DNA of 64,000 bases. Origin: Natribacillus halophilus. Its GTDB lineage: Bacteria; Bacillota; Bacilli; Bacillales; Marinococcaceae. The notes under the pieces are model-generated. The model saw only the letters and a list, made by a program, of their open reading frames with translations. It did no database searches and was not told where the DNA came from. The translations under genes and the position numbers were made by a program. The stretch covers positions 1 to 64,000 of the forward strand of contig NZ_FNEN01000003.1 in NCBI RefSeq assembly GCF_900100185.1, read 5' to 3'. Positions 25,509 to 33,850 of this stretch are shown one piece after another (position 1 is the first letter of the stretch; every line of letters starts with the position of its first letter).

Positions 25509-26405
25509 TTGGCCCAAATTGGAATAATCGACACGGCTCAGGGCAGAGTAAGCAATAACGGGGTGAACTTTGTGAACTGGAAAAAATGGCTGCTACGGTC
25601 AGGCATCGTAGGAATAGTTGTTGCTGCCTTATCCATCGGTTTGTTATATAACTTTCAGGAGCGAATCATCTTTCAGCAGCCATCGATGAGTCACGCGGAA
25701 GCAGAAAAAGTAACCGATCGCTACGATCATGTGAAAGAAATAACTTTTCAGAGCGAGGGCGGCGAATGGTTACATGGCTGGTTGCTGGATCCGGAAAAAG
25801 GGGAGAGCGAGGCAAAGCGGCTGCTCATTTTTTATGGCGGCAACAACGGGGAGCTCTCCAGGGAAATTCGGAAGATGTCCAGGTATCTTCAAGACTGGTC
25901 GGTGCTGCTCGTAAATTATCGAGGGTACGGTATGAGTGAGGGCAGCCCCGGAGAAGAGGCATTGTATGCCGACGCGCTTATGATTTACGATGAGCTCCAG
26001 GATCAACTGGAAGGTGAAATCACGTCTACCTTTCTCATGGGCCGCAGCCTCGGGACCGCCGTAGCTACAAAAGTAGCCAGCGAGCGCCAGGTAGATGGTC
26101 TGGTTCTCATCTCCCCGTTTGATACGTTGACGGAGGTGGCTCGCCTTCATCTTCCGTTCTTGCCGGTTTCATGGATTTTGCGTCATCATTTTGACTCCCA
26201 GGCCCATATCGGTAACACTTCAGTGCCGCTTTTAGTGATCACAGGTGAAGATGACCAGATTGTCCCCGCGGAACGATCGCAGGCGTTGTTTGCCGACTAT
26301 AAAGGGCCTAAGCAATACGAAATACTTACTGACAGAGACCACAAAAATCTTCATATGGATGATCGTTTCTGGCCTGCGATCCAACAATTTTTAGACTCGG
26401 AATAG
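25509..26405 (+). CDS. membrane-anchored alpha/beta hydrolase
   Basis: This alpha/beta hydrolase has one N-terminal membrane helix (WLLRSGIVGIVVAALSIGLL), so the catalytic domain probably lies outside the membrane. The oxyanion region is LLIFYGGNNGE, followed by VNYRGYGMSEGSPG. The nucleophile elbow is FLMGRSLGTAVATK (Ser), the acid is in VITGEDDQIVP and the His is in DRDHKNLH. It resembles YqkD/BEM46-type hydrolases. The start is uncertain: TTG 25,509 has no ribosome site, and GTG 25,572 with GGGG eight bases upstream is equally likely. The substrate is unknown. Confidence 0.75.
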   Translation: MAQIGIIDTAQGRVSNNGVNFVNWKKWLLRSGIVGIVVAALSIGLLYNFQERIIFQQPSMSHAEAEKVTDRYDHVKEITFQSEGGEWLHGWLLDPEKGESEAKRLLIFYGGNNGELSREIRKMSRYLQDWSVLLVNYRGYGMSEGSPGEEALYADALMIYDELQDQLEGEITSTFLMGRSLGTAVATKVASERQVDGLVLISPFDTLTEVARLHLPFLPVSWILRHHFDSQAHIGNTSVPLLVITGEDDQIVPAERSQALFADYKGPKQYEILTDRDHKNLHMDDRFWPAIQQFLDSE

Positions 26406-26431
26406 GAAAAGCAGCAAAAACCTATCAAGGT

Positions 26432-28102
26432 TTATTTTCCCAGCACCCCTTTTATGACCAAGTTGGTCAAGTTCGGCACCATCTCAAACGAATAAGTCAT
26501 TTCCACCCGCTCCAGTCGTTTATGGGCATCCATCCCATATGGGCCGATATTAATGACCGGCACGTTGATATCACGGATATCCTGATATTGCACATAATGC
26601 TTCGTGCCCCATCCGGGATTATTGTTCTCGATGGCTTCAATACCGGCATCATCGTCACTTAACGCGATAAAACTGGCATCCGAAATATACGGGAAAAAGT
26701 TCCGCACAGCAATCGGGCGCTCGTATAGGGGCTGAACAGATTTGACCGCAAAGTCAAGGGCATCGATAAGATGTCGCTCATCTTCCGTTTTTCCCGTTAA
26801 TTCAATCCGCGGCGAGTATAGAGATGAATAGAAAAGAATGATGGCGGGACTTTTATCTTCCATCCATGCCCACGCTTCCTCGACGACGCGCGCAGCAAAC
26901 ATGCGTGTGTCCAATGAGTCATCATGCAATAATGACTGCTTAAAATCATCCATATGGCGAATAAATGGATCGCCATGTGCTTCAATCAGTAGTTCCTCCA
27001 TTTCCTCATACAGAAAAACACGCGGTTGCCACGGTATTGTTTTGTAAGGCTGCCGGCTGATTTCGCAGAATGCCCGGTATTTTTCCGCAAATGTATCAAG
27101 CGCATTTGTAAAAGCGATATGCGCTTGCCCCTTCAGTTTTTCCAATACCTCTTTCGGCGACCAGGAATGGATGAAAAAATTGTAATAAACATAGGCGGAT
27201 AATGCCGTTTGCACGGTATAGCTCGGTTTCAGGTCTGTCTGCTTTAATGATACCGGCGGGGTGGTTATCTCCCCCAAAGCTTCATTACAAAGCTCCGGAT
27301 TATAGCTGATTTGCCTGGTCAGTTCCGCCGCGATAAAGTTGGGATCAAGTCCGTCAAACGCATCCCCGACATGCGTCTCGGCACCGGTTATCAAAAAGGA
27401 TGGCAGGAGTTTACCGGCCGCTCCTTTATATATGTAACGTTTCTCATCTCCCTCGGATCGCGGTGAGACAAAATCACTGTTCACAGCAGCGACATAATCA
27501 AAATGATGTGTTTCTTTCCAGCTTTTCAACGTTTTGAGAGCGGAGAGAATCCCATGGGAGCCGTCCTCCTCATCACACTCGGCGACAAATACGAGGTTTC
27601 CTTCCAATTCTTCGGGATGCGCGGCGTAATATTTCAACAGATAGAGATGACTGGCGAGACCGCTTTTCATATCGAGGGCACCCCTGCCGAACAACCAGTC
27701 TCCGGATTGCAACTGCTCGCTCACGGAAGTCGGGATATCTTCTTTTTGCAAATGCTCCATCCATTCATCCGGCATAAATGCATAGTCGTGTAATTGATTA
27801 AAATCATCGACGCCGACCGTATCCATATGCCCCATCAGGATAACGGTCCGATGGCTCTCACACTTCGTCCCTTTCACAAAAGCCAGGACATTATACCGCT
27901 CCAACTCATCATTCGTCGTCTGCTCAATCGTCACTTGAGACGGATTGTCTGTAAAATAAGGAAAAGAAGAAAGCAACGTATACAACGAATGGGCCATCAC
28001 CTTTTCCCCTTCTGTTTTAACAATACTTTGGATAGCGACGAGCTGCTTCGTCAAGGCAAGGACTTCTTCGCGACTATCCATCATTTCAGCTTGTGAGCGC
28101 AT
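26432..28102 (-). CDS. rocB: M20 family metallopeptidase, RocB-like (arginine utilisation)
   Basis: This protein has 556 residues from ATG 28,102, which has AGGGGG upstream. Metal-binding motifs are ILMGHMDTVGVDDF, GRGALDMKSGLASHLY and FVAECDEEDGSHG. Later come GAETHVGDAFDGLDPNFIAAEL and a C-terminal GPYGMDAHKRLERVEM. Length and motifs match RocB, the peptidase-like protein of Bacillus arginine catabolism whose exact reaction is unclear. No other roc genes are near, so the symbol reflects similarity rather than pathway context. It is a single gene. Confidence 0.75.
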   Translation of the reverse strand: MRSQAEMMDSREEVLALTKQLVAIQSIVKTEGEKVMAHSLYTLLSSFPYFTDNPSQVTIEQTTNDELERYNVLAFVKGTKCESHRTVILMGHMDTVGVDDFNQLHDYAFMPDEWMEHLQKEDIPTSVSEQLQSGDWLFGRGALDMKSGLASHLYLLKYYAAHPEELEGNLVFVAECDEEDGSHGILSALKTLKSWKETHHFDYVAAVNSDFVSPRSEGDEKRYIYKGAAGKLLPSFLITGAETHVGDAFDGLDPNFIAAELTRQISYNPELCNEALGEITTPPVSLKQTDLKPSYTVQTALSAYVYYNFFIHSWSPKEVLEKLKGQAHIAFTNALDTFAEKYRAFCEISRQPYKTIPWQPRVFLYEEMEELLIEAHGDPFIRHMDDFKQSLLHDDSLDTRMFAARVVEEAWAWMEDKSPAIILFYSSLYSPRIELTGKTEDERHLIDALDFAVKSVQPLYERPIAVRNFFPYISDASFIALSDDDAGIEAIENNNPGWGTKHYVQYQDIRDINVPVINIGPYGMDAHKRLERVEMTYSFEMVPNLTNLVIKGVLGK

Positions 28103-28138
28103 TTCGTGACCCCCTACTATTGATTCCATACGATTCTA

Positions 28139-28417
28139 TTATATACACCTCACTCCGCAAGCATCCACCTCGGCACATTTTCCTCGTCCATGTCTTCGAA
28201 AAGTTTCTGCCATGCGTGCTCGATTTAAAAATGCGACACCTACCGCTCTTACTGCGTAGCGGGATATCAGTTTGAACACCGCCACCGTGGTTTCAGTCAA
28301 TGCATGCGAATGAGCGTACAAGTGTACACGAATGGCATAGTTAAGCTCATCTGTGTTTGCAAACGGCGACAGCGCTTGCTATGTACAAAGATCGGCATTG
28401 CTAAAGATTGGATTCAT
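28139..28417 (-). pseudogene. broken paralogue of the HTH gene at 9 kb
   Basis: From ATG 28,417 the text reads MNPIFSNADLC, Thr, then a TAG stop where the intact gene has Tyr. It continues with ALSPFANTDELNYAIRVHLY and TVAVFKLISRYAVRAVGVAF. After about residue 65 the similarity is lost and the frame ends at 28,139. The HTH itself is gone. The leader stem-loop found ahead of the intact gene is also present (28,427-28,487). Confidence 0.8.
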
Positions 28418-28426
28418 GAAAAAAGC

Positions 28427-28487
28427 CCCGCCCCCTATTTTTTTTCTCGTTATAAATATCGAGCGTTTGAGAAAAAAGGGGGCGGGA
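28427..28487 (-). promoter_or_regulatory. leader/terminator stem-loop of the HTH pseudogene
   Basis: CCCGCCCCC with T-rich bases pairs with GAGAAAAAAGGGGGCGGG. On the minus strand it ends GGGGCTTTTTTC, so it may now end transcription of the DUF3298-like gene upstream. Confidence 0.5.
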
Positions 28488-28497
28488 ACGAATATTT

Positions 28498-29208
28498 TTA
28501 AAGTATCCAGCCCAGGGGGCCATCCTCATTGATCAAATCCATGATCGCATAGACCGAGATGGGAAAATACGGTATGCCATATACATAGGGCATAAGTTCA
28601 TATAAGTCAAAATAAATAACAAGGGTTTTGTCTGCTACATAAAACGGCTGCTCTGTAGTGATCCCTTCATACGGTCCCAGAATATGTTCGAACCAACCTC
28701 GTTCCTCCAATTGTGCCTGGATGATGGCATTCAGCCTCGGAATAAAATCCACACCTGGCGCAAATAACTCCGTAAGAGTGTACGCCCTTCCCGTTCGCGA
28801 ATCAAACGTCAACGCCCGTTCTACCGTCATGCCGTGTGCGCCGCCGGCAAACGAATACACAGTATGAGTCAAACTCAATACATGCCGTTGATTGTTTTTC
28901 AGATCAAAGCCACCCGTTAGTTCTGAAACACCGTCGCCATATCCCTGATCATAAAGCAGCTGCTGCACCTGTTGCTGGATGGCGACATTCATACCAGCCT
29001 CTGCCTGCGGATTCGTCCAACCGGCCACCTCTGCATAATACATATCCACCCATGGTTGCAGGATATGCCAGGGCACAATCCCTACCGGTAAAGCCGAAAC
29101 ATTCACATTATCACTCTCCCTTAATGTATACATATGAGCCGGCAACGTAAAACAGACATACAGAGCTGTGATGCGAAATTGGTGGTTGTCATCTTGCATA
29201 TTTATCAT
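28498..29208 (-). CDS. DUF3298 (RsiV-like) domain protein
   Basis: This protein has about 236 residues. The C-terminal half fits the DUF3298 domain seen in RsiV and related cell-envelope proteins: LSLTHTVYSFAGGAHGMT, FDSRTGRAYTLTELFAPG and VIYFDLYELMPYVYGIP. The N-terminal part resembles the companion DUF4163 region. No clear signal peptide or lipobox is present, which is unusual for an envelope protein and may mean the start is lost or elsewhere. The frame overlaps the end of the small HTH gene upstream by about 20 bases, suggesting coupling. There is no clear ribosome site. Confidence 0.65.
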   Translation of the reverse strand: MINMQDDNHQFRITALYVCFTLPAHMYTLRESDNVNVSALPVGIVPWHILQPWVDMYYAEVAGWTNPQAEAGMNVAIQQQVQQLLYDQGYGDGVSELTGGFDLKNNQRHVLSLTHTVYSFAGGAHGMTVERALTFDSRTGRAYTLTELFAPGVDFIPRLNAIIQAQLEERGWFEHILGPYEGITTEQPFYVADKTLVIYFDLYELMPYVYGIPYFPISVYAIMDLINEDGPLGWIL

Positions 29209-29392
29209 TGAAATATACAAGCGTATCAACTGAAACCCGCAACGCTTTGGCTAACAGGAAAATCGAATAGACCTCCGTTTCTCCCGGAAAGCCCCTTTCC
29301 TCAAAAGCTTGCAATGTTTCCAGATCCAGTTCTGCTAAATCGGCCAGTTCTTCGCGTGTCATTTTTAACGCCAACCGAAAATCCTTGATCAT
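29189..29392 (-). CDS. small XRE-type HTH regulator
   Basis: This 67-residue protein is a single Cro/C1-type HTH: MIKDFRLALKMTREELADLA, then LDLETLQAFEERG and VYSIFLLAKALRVSVDTLVY. ATG 29,392 has GGGGGG 8 bases upstream. The leader shares CATGAAAAAAGCCCC (plus strand) with the HTH pseudogene 1 kb away. It overlaps the DUF3298-like gene downstream and may control it. It is too short to carry an effector domain. Confidence 0.7.
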   Translation of the reverse strand: MIKDFRLALKMTREELADLAELDLETLQAFEERGFPGETEVYSIFLLAKALRVSVDTLVYFNDKYAR

Positions 29393-29465
29393 GAAAAAAG
29401 CCCCCCTTGAAGTATTCGTGTTGATTTTGCCGTTTCTGAGTTGTCTTATCATCTATTCTAAAGCT

Positions 29466-29502
29466 CAAAGTGACAACTACTGTCAGCGAACAACAATTCT
29501 TT
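29466..29502. repeat. short dispersed repeat (TGACA-N5-TGTCA type)
   Basis: GTGACAACTACTGTCAGCGA then ACAACAATTCTTT. It is close to the copy at 18,608. Confidence 0.5.
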
Positions 29503-29651
29503 CTTTACAGAGGGAAAAAATCGAATAAAGTTGAGCATATTAAATGTCCGATGGGTACTCCCCACCGGACACTTCTTTTGCAAAGTCAATTTTTCGTAAA
29601 AACAAAACAACCTCCCTGCTAATGTTTAGCAAGGAGGCTGCTATTGGGTTA

Positions 29652-30404
29652 TTAATCCAAAACTGTTACTTCAACGTCTTGCCGACCGAAGTTCATTGCT
29701 TCGTCTTGAGTAGGAACATGAAGGTCGATTTTTTCGCCATTGATCGCTCCACCAGTATCGGCAGCAACGGCTTCACCATAGCCTTCAACATGAACGGTGG
29801 ATCCGAGAGGAATAACATTAGGGTCAACGGCTACAACGTTTGCGTTGCGATCATTGTTAAGATCTTTGCCTGTGGCTGTTACCCCCGAGCACCCGTCACA
29901 ATCTGCCGTGTAGGCTGTTGCTTCCATTGTAAAGCTATCGCCTTCCGCTTCGGAAGTAGAACCTTCGGAACCTGTGCCTTCTTCAGCTCCTGATTGTTCT
30001 TCAGTGCCTTGTTCTTCGGTTGCTGCTTCTTCTTCAGTTCCTTCTTCAGCCGTTTCGTTATTTCCATCGGAACTACCGGTAGATTCGCTGGCAACTATGT
30101 TATCAAGGGCTTCTTGCGTTGCAGGGCCTGCCACACCATAGAAGTTGCCGGCCGGAGAAGAAATCCCGTTATCCAGTTGAAAGTCCTGAACGGCACTTAA
30201 CGTTCTTGGCCCAAAGGTATGCCCCGTTGAACCATTAAAATAACCCAGTTCCTTTAACGTGACCTGAAGCTCGTTGACATCGTCACTTACATCTCCACTC
30301 ATCATTTGATATGATTCAGTGAAGGAAGCGTCTGCCGCGTTTGGCGCTGAAAGCATACCGACTGTACCTACTGCTGCTACTACGCTTAAGATATATTTTC
30401 TCAT
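29652..30404 (-). CDS. secreted peptidoglycan-binding and 3D-domain protein (YocH-like)
   Basis: This secreted protein has 250 residues. A signal peptide runs from MRKYILSVVAAVG to about residue 25. A PG_binding_1 domain (DDVNELQVTLKELGYFNG, FGPRTLSAVQDFQLDNG) follows, then a Glu/Ser-rich linker of about 50 residues. The C-terminal 3D domain has MEATAYTADCDGCSGVTATG, AVDPNVIPLGSTVHVEGYG and AADTGGAINGEKIDLHVP, with the three Asp residues that name it. Such proteins are wall lytic transglycosylase-like hydrolases. A WalR-type box lies 240 bases upstream, and yocH of Bacillus subtilis is a WalR target. GGAGGTGA at about 30,444 is too far for this ATG. Confidence 0.8.
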   Translation of the reverse strand: MRKYILSVVAAVGTVGMLSAPNAADASFTESYQMMSGDVSDDVNELQVTLKELGYFNGSTGHTFGPRTLSAVQDFQLDNGISSPAGNFYGVAGPATQEALDNIVASESTGSSDGNNETAEEGTEEEAATEEQGTEEQSGAEEGTGSEGSTSEAEGDSFTMEATAYTADCDGCSGVTATGKDLNNDRNANVVAVDPNVIPLGSTVHVEGYGEAVAADTGGAINGEKIDLHVPTQDEAMNFGRQDVEVTVLD

Positions 30405-30642
30405 AAAAGATTCATTCACCCATCTGTATGATGAAGTAAATGGTCACCTCCGTAATTATTATTTGTTCCAAGTCTAGATTGTAGCTGCAGTCATTTAAGC
30501 TTTCAACAGCTTTAATCGTTTTGTTGTCAAGGTGTAATATCAGACTTGTGTCCCGGATGCCGGGAAATAAATAATAAATATATGGAAATGACTATCAAAA
30601 GCGTACAAACATGTTCTATGTCGATATAAAGATAGCGATAAC

Positions 30643-30659
30643 TGTAATATTTTTGTAAC
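30643..30659 (+). promoter_or_regulatory. WalR-box-like direct repeat
   Basis: TGTAAT, five bases, TGTAAC fits the WalR consensus TGTWAH-N5-TGTWAH. It lies between the AbgT stop and the 3D-domain gene, upstream of the latter but on the opposite strand to it. Confidence 0.45.
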
Positions 30660-30695
30660 TATTATAAAATGGGAATATGCTACTTCCTTAAATCT

Positions 30696-32228
30696 TTAAG
30701 GGTAGTATATCGGCGAATTTGGCCCCAATTCCCAACCGAAAAATACCCATACGAACAAGAGCAACGACCAGGCGATCATAAAGAAAATCGAGAACGGCAG
30801 CATCACGGAAATGAGCGTCCCGATGCCCATTTTGCGGTCATATTGCTGGGCAAAGGCAATAATGACGGCAAAATAGGTCATCAGCGGCGTGATGATATTC
30901 GTCGTCGAATCCGCCACGCGATAAGTAGCCTGGGTGATTTCCGGGGAGAAGCCGATCTGCATCATAATCGGCACGAAAACCGGTGCCAACATTGCCCATT
31001 TAGCAGAGGCACTACCGACGAACAGGTTGATGAAGGCCGTGACCAACAGGAAGCCGATGAGAACCGGGAAGCCACCCAGATCGAGATTATTCAGGAATTC
31101 ACCGCCGTAAATGCCGAGAATCAAGCCTAAGTTGGTTTCGTCAAAGTAAGCGATAAATTGCCCGGCGGTAAAAGCAAGCACGATGAACATCGCCATGGAG
31201 GCCATTGTATCGGACATTTGCCTCACCACATCGGCATCGTTTCGCGTTTCTTTCGTAACAATGCCGTAGACGAGACCGGGGATGAAAAATAAAATAAGTA
31301 AAACGACGACGAGCGATTCCATAAACGGGGATTCTACGATCGCTTGCGGTTCTTCCCCGCGCATCGGCCCCCATTCCGGTACGACGAGTAAACTCATTAA
31401 GCCGGCTGCGATGAGCACAGACACGACCGCCCACATAATGCCTCTTTTCTCCGTGGCGGTGATCTGCTCAAGCTCTCCTCTAAATTCACCATCCCAGGCA
31501 CCAAGCCGGGGTTCTACAATTTTTTCCGACACCCACGTGCCGACAATCGTCAATAAAAATGTCGAAACGATGATAAACCAATAGTTCATTGCGATGTTCA
31601 TCGTTTCCGCGTATTCCGGATCAATCGTTGCCGCTGCGTCCCGCGTCAGTTCAGCAAGCATCGGATCCGTGGCCGACAGTAACAAATTGGCGCTAAAGCC
31701 GCCGGAAACCCCGGCAAAAGCGGTCGCCAAACCTGCGAGAGGATGACGGTTGAGCGCGGAATAAATCAGCGCCCCTAACGGTGGAAGCACGACATAACCC
31801 GCGTCGGAAGCGACGCTGGACATAATGGCCGCGAACACCAGCCCCGCTGTAATCAGACGATTGGGAATGGCAAGGACGAACCCGCGCAAACAGGCACTGA
31901 TCAGCCCACTCTGTTCGCATACGCCGATCCCGAGCATCGTCGCCAGCACGACGCCGAGCGGAGCGAAGCCGATGAAATTATCGACCATACTCGTGAATAT
32001 GTACTCGATCCCCTCGCCGGAAAGCAAATTCAAGACCTCCAGCGTCTCGCCCGGTTCCGCGGGATCTTCCACGCTTATATCAAAACTGGCGACAATCGCG
32101 GAAACAATGATGACGATAACCGCCAAAATCGCGAATAGTGTAACCGGATGGGGCAACCTGTTGCCTGTTTTTTCGATAAAATCAAGAAAGCGTTGGAAAA
32201 ATCCTTTTTTTTCCGCCGTTTCTGCCAT
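30696..32228 (-). CDS. AbgT family transporter
   Basis: This 510-residue membrane protein with about 12-13 spans belongs to the AbgT (p-aminobenzoyl-glutamate transporter) family. Clear signatures are GNRLPHPVTLFAILAV at the start, SDAGYVVLPPLGALIYSALN and AFAGVSGGFSANLLLSATDP in the first half, and GSASAKWAMLAPVFVPIM and AYRVADSTTNIITPLMTYF-like text in the second. Members carry p-aminobenzoyl-glutamate or export sulfonamides and peptides. No peptidase (abgA/B) is next to it, so its substrate is open. It forms a single-gene unit. Confidence 0.85.
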   Translation of the reverse strand: MAETAEKKGFFQRFLDFIEKTGNRLPHPVTLFAILAVIVIIVSAIVASFDISVEDPAEPGETLEVLNLLSGEGIEYIFTSMVDNFIGFAPLGVVLATMLGIGVCEQSGLISACLRGFVLAIPNRLITAGLVFAAIMSSVASDAGYVVLPPLGALIYSALNRHPLAGLATAFAGVSGGFSANLLLSATDPMLAELTRDAAATIDPEYAETMNIAMNYWFIIVSTFLLTIVGTWVSEKIVEPRLGAWDGEFRGELEQITATEKRGIMWAVVSVLIAAGLMSLLVVPEWGPMRGEEPQAIVESPFMESLVVVLLILFFIPGLVYGIVTKETRNDADVVRQMSDTMASMAMFIVLAFTAGQFIAYFDETNLGLILGIYGGEFLNNLDLGGFPVLIGFLLVTAFINLFVGSASAKWAMLAPVFVPIMMQIGFSPEITQATYRVADSTTNIITPLMTYFAVIIAFAQQYDRKMGIGTLISVMLPFSIFFMIAWSLLLFVWVFFGWELGPNSPIYYP

Positions 32229-32315
32229 ACGAATGACCTCCTGTTTTTGGTATTGTTACCAAAATAGGCCTTTCTATGTATGGCCGAATCGGGGTTTGGT
32301 TGATAAATCAAAGCA

Positions 32316-32353
32316 TAAAAAAAGCTGACCTCAATTAATCGTTTGAAATCAGC
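32316..32353 (-). terminator. terminator at the end of the Wadjet remnant
   Basis: On the minus strand GCTGA and TCAGC enclose about 20 bases and are followed by TTTTTTTATGC. The stem is short. Confidence 0.5.
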
Positions 32354-32366
32354 AGATCTTCGTGCA

Positions 32367-32579
32367 TTAATTAACGGTCGCCTTGAACCTATGGATTTCC
32401 ATGTCGTGCTTGGCGACTTGACTGCGCAAATAGTCAATATCGATATTTTGGCTTCTTGATTCTTTTAACAGCTCTTTGTGCAGTTGCTGGGATTCTTCAT
32501 GGCGCTGGCGGTTCAATTGCTGTTCTTCGGCGAATCCAGTTTCCAGCTTGTAATGCGATTCTATCTCTCTACCATTCAT
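32367..32579 (-). CDS. small coiled-coil protein after jetD
   Basis: This 70-residue protein, almost wholly helical and charged, includes EEQQLNRQRHEESQQLHKEL and ends EIHRFKATVN. ATG 32,579 lies 21 bases after the jetD stop. The frame is open further upstream into jetD. No good ribosome site is seen. The start codon sits inside a TATAATG that could itself be a -10. It may be a normal small gene or a piece of something larger. I do not recognise a family. Confidence 0.4.
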   Translation of the reverse strand: MNGREIESHYKLETGFAEEQQLNRQRHEESQQLHKELLKESRSQNIDIDYLRSQVAKHDMEIHRFKATVN

Positions 32580-32599
32580 TATACTACGATGATCTTTCG

Positions 32600-33847
32600 T
32601 TACGTGACATCCTCCGCCAACCACGGCAACAGCCCTTCCTGATAGCCGGCTTTTTTCTTTTCCTGCAGGTCACGAACGACCGGCAAAAGCGCATCGCTGG
32701 TCACATTCAATAGTTTTGCCAGACGTTCCTCCTCCAGATCATTATCCGATCGGGATTGATGATACGACTGCACATCCATTCGCCACAAGCGCGCATGACG
32801 AGGGTAACGTGCGAGCAGTCTGTTAGCCATAACGACACCTTCGGGATCAATATCGCCGGCATAAAAAAGCGTGACACCGGCATCCACCAGCATGTCCATC
32901 AATTTTAACGCCGCCAGCTTAAATTGTCCGTGGGTGCAAATAAGCGGCGCGTCGGGAACGGCATCGAGAAGGCTCGAGTAGACACCGGAATTTTCCACGA
33001 CCCAGACGCGATCCCCTCTTGCCGGATAAACAGCGTTCACCTGCTGCAATTCACGAAGAGGAACATTGAGCACCGAACGCGTTTCCACTGCTGCCTGCCA
33101 GAGAGGATGAACCGATTCCCCGACCTCTGCCAGCAGATTCGCAACCGTGACATCGTTGGTAATGTCATCCCGTAGTAAATAAAAAGATTCCAGAAGCGTT
33201 GTGGCCTCTTCACTGCCATGAATGGCAGATACCCCGCTCTTCACTTGCAGGGCGTGCATAAATAGCTTTCCCGTATCATGATGCAAATCAAGGGTGTGCG
33301 GATCGCCACTCACCTTCTGACTAAATACCGGCAACCGGATCGGTTCTACGGGTAGCGCCCGGATCGCTTCATGTAGAACCGGCACCAACGCTGGCAACCT
33401 TCCACTTTCAAGCAAGCGGTATATCCAATGGGTATCCGGACCGCGTTCGCGTAAATAATCGAACCAGAACGCGAGGGCCGGATACTGCTCTTGCCACTGG
33501 GCAAGCGTGCGCTCCTCGGATGCACGCTTTTGTTCGTGGCTTTCTTTTTTGGAGATGATTTTCTCACCGTAATACGCTTCCAGCAACTCACGAACGGCTA
33601 TGCCCACAAAACGCGTATCGGCCAGTTTCTTTTCAAAGCGAAGGAGAGAGACTTTCTTTTTTTGCAAAAGAACTTCTTTCGTACTACCAAAAAAAGCGGC
33701 AATCTCCGCGAGTTCGTCGTCTTTGAAATCGGTAATATCGACAGACCCGCCGACGCGTCCGAGGGATTCCATTTTTTTGCGAAAAAGAGGAAAGAGCCGT
33801 CGAAAACCGCTCTTTCCGCGAAAATGGGTTAAGGCTTCCTCGATCAT
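32600..33847 (-). CDS. jetD: JetD-like Wadjet nuclease subunit (TIGR02679, Toprim/DUF2399)
   Basis: This 415-residue protein of the TIGR02679 family is the JetD subunit of type II Wadjet, which cuts circular plasmid DNA when the SMC-like motor stalls on it. The Toprim-like C-terminal half is clear: VWVVENSGVYSSLLD has the conserved Glu and Gly, then ICTHGQFKLAALKLMDML and LFYAGDIDPEGVVMANRL give the DxDxxG pair. The N-terminal half is the family's helical part. It starts 4 bases after the jetC stop. It looks intact, but its motor (JetC) and loader subunits (JetA, JetB) are not. Confidence 0.8.
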   Translation of the reverse strand: MIEEALTHFRGKSGFRRLFPLFRKKMESLGRVGGSVDITDFKDDELAEIAAFFGSTKEVLLQKKKVSLLRFEKKLADTRFVGIAVRELLEAYYGEKIISKKESHEQKRASEERTLAQWQEQYPALAFWFDYLRERGPDTHWIYRLLESGRLPALVPVLHEAIRALPVEPIRLPVFSQKVSGDPHTLDLHHDTGKLFMHALQVKSGVSAIHGSEEATTLLESFYLLRDDITNDVTVANLLAEVGESVHPLWQAAVETRSVLNVPLRELQQVNAVYPARGDRVWVVENSGVYSSLLDAVPDAPLICTHGQFKLAALKLMDMLVDAGVTLFYAGDIDPEGVVMANRLLARYPRHARLWRMDVQSYHQSRSDNDLEEERLAKLLNVTSDALLPVVRDLQEKKKAGYQEGLLPWLAEDVT

Positions 33848-33850
33848 CTG

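Noticed and set aside
30405-30680. c-di-AMP (ydaO) riboswitch ahead of the 3D-domain gene
   Set aside because: The class of gene made it worth looking for, but the conserved riboswitch core was not found in the leader.
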